NCBI RefSeq assembly: GCF_021287045.1
Contig: NZ_JAJTBG010000004.1
Location: 124,001 to 188,000 of the forward strand
Length of the DNA: 64,000 bases
From: Oryzomicrobium sp.
GTDB taxonomy: Bacteria > Pseudomonadota > Gammaproteobacteria > Burkholderiales > Rhodocyclaceae
Direction: 5' to 3'
In this document: one piece after another, positions 35,798-44,909 of the stretch
Layout: every line of letters begins with the position of its first letter
Numbering within the stretch: the stretch's first letter is position 1
Translations under genes and position numbers: made by a program
The notes under the pieces: model-generated
What the model was told of the DNA's origin: nothing
What the model saw: only the letters and a program-made list of their open reading frames with translations
Database searches by the model: none

Positions 35798-36739
35798 TCA
35801 GAGCCGGATCGAATTGTGCTCTTTTCCGGATACAAGTGCGCTAAAACGTTCCGCATCGAGAGGACTGCCGTCGAGCTGGGCGGCCAGCAGGCGCAGCTTG
35901 CGGCCGTCGCCACAGCGCGCCGTGAGCCGGCCCTCCTCGACCGCCAGGGCGGGCACCGTCTCGCCGGCAGCGGCGGGGCCGTCCACGGGCAGGGTCCGCA
36001 GCACGGTCAGGCGGCCCAGTTCCGTGTCGCTGAAGGCGCCCGGGTAGGGGGGCGCCACGGCGCGGACGAGATTATGAACGCTCCGGGCCGGGTTCCGCCA
36101 GTCGATCCGTCCATCCTCGGGTTTGCGACCGCCGAAATAGCTGCCCTGGGCCAGGTCCTGGGACTGGAGGGCGGCGGTGCCGGCGAGGAGGCCGGGCAAG
36201 GCCCGGTGCAGGCAGAGTTCCGCCGCCACGGTGACCTTGTTGAACACGTCGAAGGCGGTGTCGTCGGCCAGGATGGGCACGGCCTGCTGGTCCACCAGGC
36301 GGCCGGCGTCGGGTTTTTCGACCATCTCGTGCAGGCTGGCACCGGTTTCCGTCTCGCCGTGGATCACCGCCCAGTTCACCGGCACCCGGCCCCGGTATTT
36401 GGGCAGCAGCGAGCCGTGCATGTTGAAGGCGCCCCGGGGCGGCACCGCCAGGAGCGGCGCCTTCATCATCTGGCGGAAATAGAAGGAAAAGAAGAAGTCC
36501 GGCTCTAGGGCGGCGATTCGGGCCACCACCTCGGGGGCGTTCACGTCCTCCGGGGTAATCGTCGGGATACCGCGCTCGTGGGCGATGTCGGCCACCCGCT
36601 GGAACCAGATGTTCTCGCGGGGATCGTCCTCGTGGGTGACGACCAGGGGAATGTGCACGCCGCCGTCGAGCAGGGTCAGGAGGCAGCGGGCGCCTACGTT
36701 GTGGTAGGCGAAGACGACGGCGCTGGGGCGCGTGGGCAT
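35798..36739 (-). CDS. UDP-L-Ara4N formyltransferase (ArnA N-terminal activity as a separate protein)
   Basis: A 313-residue formyltransferase equivalent to the N-terminal domain of ArnA. It transfers formyl from 10-formyl-THF to UDP-4-amino-4-deoxy-L-arabinose. The catalytic Asn-His pair is in AFNMHGSLLPKYRGRVPVNW, and the Asp is in MVEKPDAGRLVDQ. The domain ends soon after with a C-terminal OB-like part (YPGAFSDTELGRLTVL). ATG 36739 gives MPTRPSAVVFAYHNVGARC. It lies 19 bp after arnC. Confidence 0.92.
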   Translation of the reverse strand: MPTRPSAVVFAYHNVGARCLLTLLDGGVHIPLVVTHEDDPRENIWFQRVADIAHERGIPTITPEDVNAPEVVARIAALEPDFFFSFYFRQMMKAPLLAVPPRGAFNMHGSLLPKYRGRVPVNWAVIHGETETGASLHEMVEKPDAGRLVDQQAVPILADDTAFDVFNKVTVAAELCLHRALPGLLAGTAALQSQDLAQGSYFGGRKPEDGRIDWRNPARSVHNLVRAVAPPYPGAFSDTELGRLTVLRTLPVDGPAAAGETVPALAVEEGRLTARCGDGRKLRLLAAQLDGSPLDAERFSALVSGKEHNSIRL

Positions 36740-36758
36740 CGTGGCGTTTCCGGGAAGG

Positions 36759-37754
36759 TCAGGGCTGCTGGGTGGCCGGCGCGGCGACCGGGGCGGCATC
36801 GTCGACGGGGGATTCGAGGATCGCGCCGATGCGGTAGCGGGGCCGGTAGCGGACCTGCATGTGGATGCGGCCGATGTATTCGCCCAGGATGCCCTGGCCG
36901 AACAGCACCAGGCCGACCAGGAAGAAGGCCAGGATGTCCCGGTCCCAGATCACTTCGAGCAGGCCGGTGATCTCGTGGTTGAACAGGCGGTGGATGATCA
37001 CCCCGACGTAGGTCAGCAGGGAGAGCAGGGAGACCAGGATGCCGAGCAGGGAGAAGAATTGCAGCGGCGCTACCGAGAAGCCGGTCATCAGGTCGAAGTT
37101 GAGGCGGATCAGGCTGTACAGGGAATACTTGGATTCGCCTGCGGCGCGGGCCTCGTGCTCCACCACCACTTCGGTGGGCTGGTGGGCGAAGGTGTAGGCC
37201 AGGGCCGGGATGAAGGTGTTGACCTCGCGGCAGTCGAGCATGGCCTCGACGATCTCGCGCCGGTAGGCGCGCAGCATGCAGCCCTGGTCGGTCATCTTGA
37301 TGCGGGTGATGCGCTCGCGCAGCCGGTTCATGGCCTTGGAGGCCACCGAGCGCCACATGGCATCCTCGCGCTGGCGGCGGATCGAGCCCACGTAGTCGTG
37401 GCCGGCGCGCACCGCCTCGAGCAGCTTGCCGATCTCTTCCGGCGGGTTTTGCAGGTCCGCGTCCAGGGTCACCACCACGTCGCCGCGGCACTGTTCGAAG
37501 CCGGCCATGATCGCCATGTGCTGGCCGGCGTTGGCGGCCAGCAGCACCACCCGGGTCACGTCGGGGCGGCGCTGGAACTGCTCGCGCAGCATGGCCGCGG
37601 AGCGGTCGCGGCTGCCGTCGTTGACGAAGATGATCTCGTAGGTGGCGTCGAGCTTGTCGAGGGCGGGGTAGAGGCGGTCGTAGAGGGACTGCAGGCCGGC
37701 TTCCTCGTTGTAGACCGGGATGACGACGGACAGCTCGGGATGGGCGTGGCTCAT
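36759..37754 (-). CDS. arnC: Undecaprenyl-phosphate 4-deoxy-4-formamido-L-arabinose transferase
   Basis: A 331-residue GT2 glycosyltransferase that moves L-Ara4FN from UDP to undecaprenyl phosphate on the cytoplasmic membrane face. It starts LSVVIPVYNEEAGLQSLYDRL, with FVNDGSRDRS and VVTLDADLQNPPEEI (the DXD-type site). Two C-terminal transmembrane helices (about 235-255 and 275-300) include PLQFFSLLGILVSLLSLLTY. It fits ArnC better than general dolichol-P-mannose synthases because of its operon position. ATG 37754; 26 bp after arnB. Confidence 0.93.
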   Translation of the reverse strand: MSHAHPELSVVIPVYNEEAGLQSLYDRLYPALDKLDATYEIIFVNDGSRDRSAAMLREQFQRRPDVTRVVLLAANAGQHMAIMAGFEQCRGDVVVTLDADLQNPPEEIGKLLEAVRAGHDYVGSIRRQREDAMWRSVASKAMNRLRERITRIKMTDQGCMLRAYRREIVEAMLDCREVNTFIPALAYTFAHQPTEVVVEHEARAAGESKYSLYSLIRLNFDLMTGFSVAPLQFFSLLGILVSLLSLLTYVGVIIHRLFNHEITGLLEVIWDRDILAFFLVGLVLFGQGILGEYIGRIHMQVRYRPRYRIGAILESPVDDAAPVAAPATQQP

Positions 37755-37780
37755 GGTTCGGCGGAAATGTCGGGAGGTGT

Positions 37781-38908
37781 TCAACGGGGCAGCAGGTCGG
37801 CCAGGGCGGCGACCACGCGATCCACGTCGCCATCGGCCATGGCCGGGAAGAGGGGCAGGGTGAGGATGCGGCGGCCCACGTCCTCGGCTACCGGGCAATC
37901 CCCTTCCTGCCAGCCGAGGCGGCGGTAGAGGGTGGTCAGGTGCAAGGCCGGGTAATGGACCCCGGTGCCGATGCCGCGCGTCTTGAGGGCCGCCATCAGG
38001 TCGGCCCGGTTGCAGCCCTGGGGTACCAGTACCTGGAACATGTGCCAGTTGGACTGGGCGAAGTCGGCCAGGGGGAGTTCCAGCACCCGCTCCAGGCCGG
38101 CGGCGGCCAAGGCGGCGAAGTAGCGCTGCGCCAGGGCGCGGCGGCGTGCGGTGAAGCCGTCCAGCTGTTTGAGCTGGCCCAGGCCCACGGCGGCGGCCAC
38201 GTCGGTGAGGTTGCCCTTGTGGCCGGTCATGTCCACGTCCAGGGTGCCGTCGGGGAAGCGCTGCACGCCTTGCAGGCGCAGCCGCTCGACCCGGGCCGGG
38301 TCCACGTCCGGAGGCAGCACCAGGGCGCCGCCCTCGCAGGTGGTCAGGTTCTTGTTGGCGTGGAAGCTGAAGGAGACGAAACCCGAGCCGTCGCCGAAGG
38401 CCTGGCCGATCGGGGTGCCGTTCCAGTTGGCGCTCAGGGACTGGGCGGCGTCCTCGATCACCCGCAGGTTGTGGCGGGCGGCCAGGGCGTAGATGGCGTC
38501 CCGGTCCAGGGGCAGGCCGGCCAGGTCCACCGGGATGATGGCCTTGGTGCGCGGGGTAACGGCTGCCTCGAGCTTGCCCAGGTCGAGCATGCGGGTGGCC
38601 GGGTCGATGTCCACGAACACCGGCCGGGCACCGCGCTTGATCACCACATTGGCGGTGGCCGCCCAGGTCAGGGGGCTGGTGATGACTTCGTCACCATGGC
38701 CGATGCCGGCCAGTTCCAGGGCGATTTCCAGGGTCAGGGTGCCGGAGTTGAACACCTTGACCGGCCGGCCGCCGCACAGGGCGGAGAGTTCGGCCTCGAA
38801 CTGCTGGCACTTGGGACCGGTGGTGATCCAGCCGGAGCGCAGCACGTCGGCCACGGCGGCGATGGTGGCCTCGTCGATGCTCGGCCGGGTGAAGGGGAGG
38901 AAATCCAT
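37781..38908 (-). CDS. arnB: UDP-4-amino-4-deoxy-L-arabinose--oxoglutarate aminotransferase
   Basis: A 375-residue PLP enzyme of the DegT/DnrJ/EryC1 family that aminates UDP-L-Ara4O using glutamate. It begins FLPFTRPSIDEATIAAVADVLRSGW and has VFNSGTLTLEIALELAGIG and DAAQSLSANWNG. The PLP-binding Lys is in FSFHANKNLTTCEGG. GTGVHYPALHLTTLYRR is typical of the family C-terminus. It is flanked by arnC and the ArnE/F-like gene, each within 30 bp. Confidence 0.94.
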   Translation of the reverse strand: MDFLPFTRPSIDEATIAAVADVLRSGWITTGPKCQQFEAELSALCGGRPVKVFNSGTLTLEIALELAGIGHGDEVITSPLTWAATANVVIKRGARPVFVDIDPATRMLDLGKLEAAVTPRTKAIIPVDLAGLPLDRDAIYALAARHNLRVIEDAAQSLSANWNGTPIGQAFGDGSGFVSFSFHANKNLTTCEGGALVLPPDVDPARVERLRLQGVQRFPDGTLDVDMTGHKGNLTDVAAAVGLGQLKQLDGFTARRRALAQRYFAALAAAGLERVLELPLADFAQSNWHMFQVLVPQGCNRADLMAALKTRGIGTGVHYPALHLTTLYRRLGWQEGDCPVAEDVGRRILTLPLFPAMADGDVDRVVAALADLLPR

Positions 38909-38932
38909 GGAAAGACCTTGACGCTTCGATGC

Positions 38933-39307
38933 TTAGTGGGACCGGGCGACGAGCCAGACGCCGACGATGATGAAGCCGATGCCCATCAGCTTCTGGGTGA
39001 CCAGTGGTTCTCCGAACCATTGCCAGGCGATGAAGGCGTTGATCACGTAGCCGATGGAAAGCATCGGGTAGGCGATCGACACCGGCACCCGGGACAGGGC
39101 CATGATCCACACCACCAGGCTGACGGCGTAGCAGGCCATGCCGCCCATGATGTGGGGCTCGAAGGCGAGCTTGAGTCCCACGGGCAGGACGTTTTGCAAC
39201 TGGAAGTCGAAATGGCCGACGGCGTTGGTGCCGGCCTTGAGCAGCAATTGGGCGGCGGCGTTGAGCAGCACGCCGGTGAGGATGAGGGCGAAACTGATGG
39301 CAGTCAT
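38933..39307 (-). CDS. ArnE/ArnF-like small EmrE-type flippase subunit
   Basis: A 124-residue membrane protein with four hydrophobic segments of the SMR/EamA type (first FALILTGVLLNAAAQLLLKAG, last MGIGFIIVGVWLVAR). SRVPVSIAYPMLSIGYVINA is the conserved mid-region of ArnE/ArnF. These proteins flip undecaprenyl-P-L-Ara4N to the periplasmic face. Enterics use an ArnE/ArnF pair; only one gene is visible here, so it may act as a homodimer. Confidence 0.87.
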   Translation of the reverse strand: MTAISFALILTGVLLNAAAQLLLKAGTNAVGHFDFQLQNVLPVGLKLAFEPHIMGGMACYAVSLVVWIMALSRVPVSIAYPMLSIGYVINAFIAWQWFGEPLVTQKLMGIGFIIVGVWLVARSH

Positions 39308-39336
39308 GAGGCGGTGGAAAAGTCAGGCGGGCAGGT

Positions 39337-40989
39337 TCAGGGCTGGGGCTTGCGCACGATCACCCGGCGGGAATCCCGGGCCAGCACTTCCATGGGTACG
39401 CCCTGGGCTTGCAACTGCTCGAAGGCGTCCGGCGGAAGCAGGGCGAAGGCCTTCTGGTCGGCCTCCCAGCGCTTGACGAAGTCGGCGATGGTGGGCAGGA
39501 ATTTCTCCGGTTCCTGCTGGATGCCGAAGTCGAGCTCGTCCTTGTACTGCACCATGGTGGTGGTGCGCTTGAGATAGGGCTGCAGGGTCTGGTCGTAGGT
39601 GTTGACGCTGTAGAAGGGCAGGCTGTCGTCCATGTAGGGCTTGACCTTCTGCACGATGTCCCATGCTGACATGGATTCGCGCTGGGTCTCGTGGCCGGTC
39701 AGGGTCAGCTGGGCGCAGATCAGGCCCCCCAGGGCGACCACCATGGTGGCCAGGGTTTTGCGCTCGCGCTGGAAGAGGATGAAGCCGACGATGGCACCCA
39801 CGGTCAGGGCGAGGGCGGCGCCGATCAGCCACGGCTGGTAGGCGGGCACGTCCGGGTTGTCGTTGCGGATCGATTCCAGGTTGGGCACCCACAGGGCGGC
39901 GCCGACGTAGATCAGCCCGAACAGGATCACCGGCACCATGTGCCAGCGCAGGGTGCGTCCCGCGTCCCGGTCGATGGCCCGGCCCACCAGCACGGCGCCG
40001 GCGGGGAAGAGGGGGATGATGTAGGAGATCAGTTTGGAGTGGGAGGCGGAGAAGAAGCCGAAGATCACCACCGCCCAGATCAGCAGGAAACGGTCGGCGC
40101 GGAACTCGCCGCGGACCCGGGTGGGGGTGCGCACGGTCTTCCAGCATTCGGCCAGGAACAGGGTGACCCAGGGCATGAAGCCTACCAGCAGCACCGGGAT
40201 GAAGTACCAGCCGGGCTGGTAGCGGCCGTGGACCTTGGTGAGGAAGCGCTCGAAGTGCTCGTGGATGAAGAAGAAATGGAAGAATTCCGGGTTCTTCAGG
40301 CTGACGATGACGAACCAGGGCACGGTCACCAGCAGCAGCAGGGCCAGGCCGGAGAACCAGCGCATGCGCAACCAGAAGCCGAACTCGCGCTGCACCAATG
40401 AATAGAGCACCAGGGCGGCACCGGGCAGCACCAGACCAATCAGTCCCTTGGACAGCACGGCCAGGCCCAGGGCGACCCAGGCCAGCCAAAGCCAGTTGCG
40501 TTCGATGGCGTTGTCGATGCCCGGGCGCCGACTCAGGGCGAAGGCGAACACCGCCAGGTTGAGGAAGAAGCACACCCCCATGTCCAGGGACAGCACATGG
40601 GCGAGCACTACATACAGGATGCTGCCGGTCAGGGCCGCCGCGCCGAGGAAGCCGGCCCGGGCGCCGAACAGGCGGGCGCCGGTGAGCCAGACCGCCAGGA
40701 TGCCGAGCAGTCCGGTGAGGGCCGGCCACAGGCGGGCGGACCAGTTGTGCTCGCCGAACAGCTCATAGGACGCGGCGGTAGCCCAGTATTGCAGGGCCGG
40801 TTTTTCGAAGTACTTGAGGTCGTTCAGGCGTGGGGTGACCCAGTCGCCGCTGGCCACCATTTCCCGGGGGATCTCGGCGTAGCGGCCTTCGTCGGGCCGG
40901 ACCAGCTTGCGGTATTCCAGGTTGCTGAACCAGACCACCACCACGATGAGGAGAAAGAGGAAGAGGGAGCGTCGGCTGCGGAATTCCAT
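39337..40989 (-). CDS. arnT: ArnT-like lipid A L-Ara4N transferase
   Basis: A 550-residue GT83-type polytopic membrane glycosyltransferase that moves L-Ara4N from undecaprenyl phosphate to lipid A phosphate in the periplasm. The first periplasmic loop has RPDEGRYAEIPREMVASGDW, with the acidic metal-binding residues, then RLNDLKYFEKPALQYW. About 11-12 membrane helices are visible, then a C-terminal soluble domain of about 130 residues. It fits ArnT from its length and from the complete arn set on the same strand. Confidence 0.9.
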   Translation of the reverse strand: MEFRSRRSLFLFLLIVVVVWFSNLEYRKLVRPDEGRYAEIPREMVASGDWVTPRLNDLKYFEKPALQYWATAASYELFGEHNWSARLWPALTGLLGILAVWLTGARLFGARAGFLGAAALTGSILYVVLAHVLSLDMGVCFFLNLAVFAFALSRRPGIDNAIERNWLWLAWVALGLAVLSKGLIGLVLPGAALVLYSLVQREFGFWLRMRWFSGLALLLLVTVPWFVIVSLKNPEFFHFFFIHEHFERFLTKVHGRYQPGWYFIPVLLVGFMPWVTLFLAECWKTVRTPTRVRGEFRADRFLLIWAVVIFGFFSASHSKLISYIIPLFPAGAVLVGRAIDRDAGRTLRWHMVPVILFGLIYVGAALWVPNLESIRNDNPDVPAYQPWLIGAALALTVGAIVGFILFQRERKTLATMVVALGGLICAQLTLTGHETQRESMSAWDIVQKVKPYMDDSLPFYSVNTYDQTLQPYLKRTTTMVQYKDELDFGIQQEPEKFLPTIADFVKRWEADQKAFALLPPDAFEQLQAQGVPMEVLARDSRRVIVRKPQP

Positions 40990-41045
40990 TGTTTTTTATG
41001 GGCGATGAGCGGGCAGGGCGCGGGTGGCGGGACGGCAGGAGCCGT

Positions 41046-41417
41046 TCAGGGCAGGAGCAGGGCGCAGGCGACCTTGCGGTCCTCGGCGGCCAGGATGTTG
41101 TAGGTGCGGCAGGCGGCCTGGGCATCCATCACCTCCAGGCCGCGCCGGGCGGCGAGCAGGGATTGGGTCAGGCGCGGATGGGGAAAGCGCAGGGCGTTGC
41201 CGGTGCCGAGAATGACGATCTCGGCGTCGGTGGCGGCGAGCAGCTCGAAATCCTCGGCGGTCAGGGCGTCGAAGTCATGGCCGGTCCAGCCCGGGGTGAG
41301 GCGGGTGGGGGTGACCAGGACGTTGTTTTCGTGGCGTATTCCATTGACCAGCACGTAGCCCTCGCCGTACCCGGAGAAGGTGTAGAGACCGTCGGTTTTG
41401 GAGAGGTGGAGCTTCAT
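41046..41417 (-). CDS. Mth938-like (DUF498) domain protein
   Basis: A 123-residue protein of the DUF498/NDUFAF3-like family: GEGYVLVNGIRHENNVLVTP, then EIVILGTGNALRFPHPRL and DAQAACRTYNILAAEDRKVA. The eukaryotic relative helps assemble respiratory complex I; bacterial function is unclear. It lies 56 bp upstream of arnT on the same strand and may share its promoter, but no link with lipid A modification is known. Confidence 0.85.
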   Translation of the reverse strand: MKLHLSKTDGLYTFSGYGEGYVLVNGIRHENNVLVTPTRLTPGWTGHDFDALTAEDFELLAATDAEIVILGTGNALRFPHPRLTQSLLAARRGLEVMDAQAACRTYNILAAEDRKVACALLLP

Positions 41418-41467
41418 CGGTGCCGGGGATGTCCGTTGCGATGCACAACGCGTTAAGAAAGGGTAGG

Positions 41468-41473
41468 ATTATA
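41468..41473 (-). promoter_or_regulatory. Candidate -10 box for the Mth938/arn unit
   Basis: The minus strand carries a perfect TATAAT about 50 bases upstream of ATG 41417. No matching -35 is seen at 16-18 bases, so an activator may be needed. I do not see a PmrA or PhoP box by eye. Confidence 0.35.
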
Positions 41474-41660
41474 GGCTTTCCCGACAAGTTAGGCCGGGCC
41501 GTTTTTGCAGGGTGCGCATCCGTGCGATGCGATCCCGCCGGGATGGCTCAGGGGGCGCCGCGGGCGGCCCCGTCCGGCCGCCAAAGCCATGAGTGATCTT
41601 TCAAGCCCTTCCGGCACGCTTACCGAATCTTTTTCCGACGCCAACGACGCGCCCACTGCC

Positions 41661-42890
41661 ATGCAACCGATCCTGAAATCCGCCAAGCTCGCCAACGTCT
41701 GCTACGACATCCGTGGACCGGTGCTGGCCCGAGCTAAGCAGATGGAGGAAGAGGGGCAGAAGATCATCAAGCTCAACATCGGCAACCTGGCCTCCTTCGG
41801 CTTCGACGCGCCCGAGGAAATCCAGCAGGACATGATCCGCAACCTGCCCAATTCGGCGGGCTACTCCGACTCCAAGGGCATCTTCTCCGCCCGCAAGGCG
41901 ATCATGCACTACACCCAGGAGAAGAAGGTCAAGGGCGTGGGGCTGGAGGACATCTACATCGGCAACGGCGTGTCCGAGTTGATCGTGATGGCCATGAACG
42001 CCCTGCTCAACCACGGCGACGAGGTGCTGGTGCCGGCGCCCGACTATCCGCTGTGGACCGCCGCCGTGAGCCTGTCCGGCGGTACGCCGCGCCATTACAT
42101 CTGCGACGAGGGCGCCGGCTGGCTGCCCGACCTGGACGACATCCGCAGCAAGATCACCGACAACACCCGGGCCATCGTCCTGATCAACCCGAACAACCCG
42201 ACCGGGGCCCTGTACCCGGACGACCTGCTGCGCGAGATCGTCGAGATCGCCCGCCAGCACCAGCTGATCATCTACGCCGACGAGGTGTACGACAAGGTGC
42301 TCTACGACGGGGTGACCCACACCTCGATCGGCTCCCTGTCCGAGGACGTGCTGACCATCACCTTCAACGGACTGTCCAAGAACTACCGGTCCTGTGGCTA
42401 CCGGGCCGGCTGGATGGTGGTGTCCGGCGACAAGCGCCACGCCCAGGATTACATCGAGGGCCTCAACATGCTGGCCTCGATGCGCTTGTGCGCCAACGTG
42501 CCGGGCCAGTTCGCCATCCAGACCGCCCTGGGCGGTTACCAGAGCATCAACGACCTGGTGGCCCCGGGCGGCCGCATGCGCCGCCAGCGCGACCTGGCCC
42601 ATGAGCTGATCACCTCGATCCCCGGGGTGAGCTGCGTCAAGCCCAAGGCCACGCTCTACATGTTCCCGCGCCTCGATCCCAAGATGTACCCGATCGCCGA
42701 CGACCAGCAGTTCATCTGCGAACTGCTGGAAGCCGAAAAGGTGTTGCTGGTGCAGGGCACCGGCTTCAACTGGGGCCATCCGGACCACTTCCGGCTGGTC
42801 TTCCTGCCGCACGAGGACGATCTGCGCGAGGCCGTCGGCCGCATCGCACGCTTCCTCGACGGCTACCGCAAGCGTCACGGCCACGCCTGA
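41661..42890 (+). CDS. alaA: AlaA-like alanine/PLP aminotransferase
   Basis: A 409-residue class I aminotransferase closely resembling E. coli AlaA (glutamate-pyruvate transaminase). The N-terminus MQPILKSAKLANVCYDIRGP aligns with AlaA. Other landmarks are IIKLNIGNLASFGFDAPEEI, the PLP-anchoring AINPNNPTG-type loop (INPNNPTGALYPD) and the active Lys in FNGLSKNYRSCGYRAGW. I use ATG 41661 by family length; an in-frame ATG at 41589 would add 24 Ser/Thr-rich residues. It is followed 45 bp later by hom, a common betaproteobacterial pair. Confidence 0.9.
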   Translation: MQPILKSAKLANVCYDIRGPVLARAKQMEEEGQKIIKLNIGNLASFGFDAPEEIQQDMIRNLPNSAGYSDSKGIFSARKAIMHYTQEKKVKGVGLEDIYIGNGVSELIVMAMNALLNHGDEVLVPAPDYPLWTAAVSLSGGTPRHYICDEGAGWLPDLDDIRSKITDNTRAIVLINPNNPTGALYPDDLLREIVEIARQHQLIIYADEVYDKVLYDGVTHTSIGSLSEDVLTITFNGLSKNYRSCGYRAGWMVVSGDKRHAQDYIEGLNMLASMRLCANVPGQFAIQTALGGYQSINDLVAPGGRMRRQRDLAHELITSIPGVSCVKPKATLYMFPRLDPKMYPIADDQQFICELLEAEKVLLVQGTGFNWGHPDHFRLVFLPHEDDLREAVGRIARFLDGYRKRHGHA

Positions 42891-42934
42891 GGCCGCTTAC
42901 TAGAACGATTCCTTTCACCTACAAGTAAGAGTCT

Positions 42935-44245
42935 ATGAAACCCATCAATGTCGGCCTTTTGGGCATCGGTACCGTCGGGGGCGGTACGTTCACCGTTCTG
43001 CAGCGCAACGCCGAGGAGATTACCCGCCGCGCGGGGCGTCCCATTCAGATTACGGTGGTGGCCGACAAGGACGTTGCCCGGGCCCAGTCGGTCACCGGCG
43101 GCGCCTGCAAGGTGGTGGACGACGCCTTCGCGGTGGTCACCGATCCCAGCGTCGACATCGTGGTGGAACTCATCGGCGGCTACGGCATAGCCAAGGAGCT
43201 GGTGCTCAAGGCCATCGAAAACGGTAAGCACGTGGTCACCGCCAACAAAGCGCTGCTGGCCGTCCATGGCAACGAAATCTTCGCCAAGGCCCGTGAAAAG
43301 GGCGTCATGGTGGCCTTCGAGGCCGCCGTGGCCGGGGGCATCCCCATCATCAAGGCGGTGCGCGAAGGCCTGACCGCCAACCGCATCCAGTGGATCGCCG
43401 GCATCATCAACGGCACCACCAACTTCATCCTGTCCGAGATGCGCGACAAGGGCCTGTCCTTCGAGACGGTGCTCAAGGAAGCCCAGCGTCTGGGCTACGC
43501 TGAAGCCGATCCCACCTTCGACGTGGAAGGGGTGGACGCGGCCCACAAGGTCACCATCCTGTCCTCCCTGGCCTTCGGCATCCCGGTCCAGTTCGACAAG
43601 GCCCACGTGGAAGGCATTTCCAAGCTCGACGCCACCGATATCCGTTACGCCGAGCAACTGGGCTACCGCATCAAGCTGCTGGGCATCACCCGGCGCCGCG
43701 CCGAGGGCATAGAACTGCGCGTCCATCCGACCCTGGTGCCGGCCAAGCGCCTGATCGCCAACGTCGAAGGCGCCATGAACGCCGTCCTGGTCCAGGGCGA
43801 TGCCGTGGGCGCCACCCTGTACTACGGCAAGGGTGCCGGCGCCGAGCCGACCGCCAGTGCCGTGATCGCCGATCTAGTGGACGTGACCCGCCTCGCCACT
43901 GCCGATCCGGAAAACCGGGTGCCGCACCTGGCCTTCCAGCCCGACCAACTGGCCGATCTGCCGGTGCTGCCGATCACCGAGGTGGAGACTGCCTACTACC
44001 TGCGCATGCGGGTGGAAGACAAGCCGGGCGTGCTGGCCGACATCACCCGCATCCTGGCCGACGAAGGCATCTCCATCGACGCCATGCTGCAGCGCGAGCC
44101 GGACGAGGGCGAGGCCCAGACCGACATCATCATCCTGACCCACGTCTGCGTCGAAAAGAAGGCCGACGCGGCAATCGCCAAGGTCGAAGCCCTGCCCGTG
44201 GTCCAGGGCAAGGTCACCCGCCTGCGCCTGGAAAACCTCCAGTAA
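42935..44245 (+). CDS. hom: Homoserine dehydrogenase
   Basis: A 436-residue enzyme reducing aspartate semialdehyde to homoserine for threonine and methionine synthesis. The NAD(P)-binding start is VGLLGIGTVGGGTFTVLQRN. The catalytic region has TANKALLAVHGNEIFAKA, AAVAGGIPIIKAVREGLTAN, ILSEMRDKGLSFETVLKEAQRLG and GVDAAHKVTILSSLAFG. A C-terminal ACT domain (about 350-436, YYLRMRVEDKPGVLADITR) predicts feedback by threonine. A strong bidirectional terminator follows. Confidence 0.97.
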   Translation: MKPINVGLLGIGTVGGGTFTVLQRNAEEITRRAGRPIQITVVADKDVARAQSVTGGACKVVDDAFAVVTDPSVDIVVELIGGYGIAKELVLKAIENGKHVVTANKALLAVHGNEIFAKAREKGVMVAFEAAVAGGIPIIKAVREGLTANRIQWIAGIINGTTNFILSEMRDKGLSFETVLKEAQRLGYAEADPTFDVEGVDAAHKVTILSSLAFGIPVQFDKAHVEGISKLDATDIRYAEQLGYRIKLLGITRRRAEGIELRVHPTLVPAKRLIANVEGAMNAVLVQGDAVGATLYYGKGAGAEPTASAVIADLVDVTRLATADPENRVPHLAFQPDQLADLPVLPITEVETAYYLRMRVEDKPGVLADITRILADEGISIDAMLQREPDEGEAQTDIIILTHVCVEKKADAAIAKVEALPVVQGKVTRLRLENLQ

Positions 44246-44266
44246 CGCCAGACGGGGCTCCCCGGC

Positions 44267-44306
44267 AACGAAAAAGCCTGCGACACTGTTCGCAGGCTTT
44301 TTCGTT
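44267..44306. terminator. Strong terminator after hom
   Basis: A 17-bp nearly perfect stem (AACGAAAAAGCCTGCGA / TCGCAGGCTTTTTCGTT) with a 6-nt loop. T-rich and A-rich arms make it symmetrical; it serves hom on the plus strand. Confidence 0.88.
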
Positions 44307-44318
44307 TGGAGAGGCGCC

Positions 44319-44909
44319 ATGGGAATCCTGAATCCGGCCCGCCGCCGCGTGCTGGCGGGCTGTGCGGTTTGTACCGGGCTGGCCATGTTGTCGGCCTGCA
44401 CCAGCGTCGGGCTGTACACCGGGGCGGCTGGTACCCAGGAAGATGCGCGAGAAGTGGTACGCCTAGTCTACGGCCAGGGTAGCCCCGCCGAGATCCAGGT
44501 GCTGCCTTACGAGGGGGGCGATCTGAGCAAGGCCGTGCAGCGCCTGCGCGACCGTTACCCGCGCCTGCAACCCTGGTACGCCCAGGGTGTGATCGGCAAT
44601 ACCTCGGGAGGCTTCGTCGCTGTCCGGGATGTCCGCCGGCGCAGCGAGGTGAGCGAGCTGGTGCGGGCCGAGAATCGGGACCGGGCGTTGCTCTACGTGC
44701 GGGGCTCGGTGGAGGTCGGCCATGGTACCGACGACCTCGAATCCTGGCTGCCCTACGAGCGGGAGAGCTTCGGCACCGAATGGATCGAGCAGTCGCCCGC
44801 CGGCTGGTGGTTCCTGGGCAAGGACCGGCAATGGCACGAGAAGACAACCTCGGCCCGCGTACCGCCGGCCCGTGAGCCGGGTCGCAGCGACAGCCGTTTC
44901 ATCTGGTGA
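44319..44909 (+). CDS. Lipoprotein resembling the DUF1318/YdbL family
   Basis: A 196-residue protein with a lipoprotein signal: after a basic start, AGCAVCTGLAMLSACTSVG gives a lipobox LSAC with Cys near 27. The mature part has AVQRLRDRYPRLQPWYAQGVIGNTSGGFVAVRD, which resembles the DUF1318 core where a helix precedes GVIGE. A Tat-like RRRVLAGC precedes the hydrophobic segment but lacks other Tat features. Function is unknown. It stands alone between two terminator or gap regions. Confidence 0.65.
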   Translation: MGILNPARRRVLAGCAVCTGLAMLSACTSVGLYTGAAGTQEDAREVVRLVYGQGSPAEIQVLPYEGGDLSKAVQRLRDRYPRLQPWYAQGVIGNTSGGFVAVRDVRRRSEVSELVRAENRDRALLYVRGSVEVGHGTDDLESWLPYERESFGTEWIEQSPAGWWFLGKDRQWHEKTTSARVPPAREPGRSDSRFIW

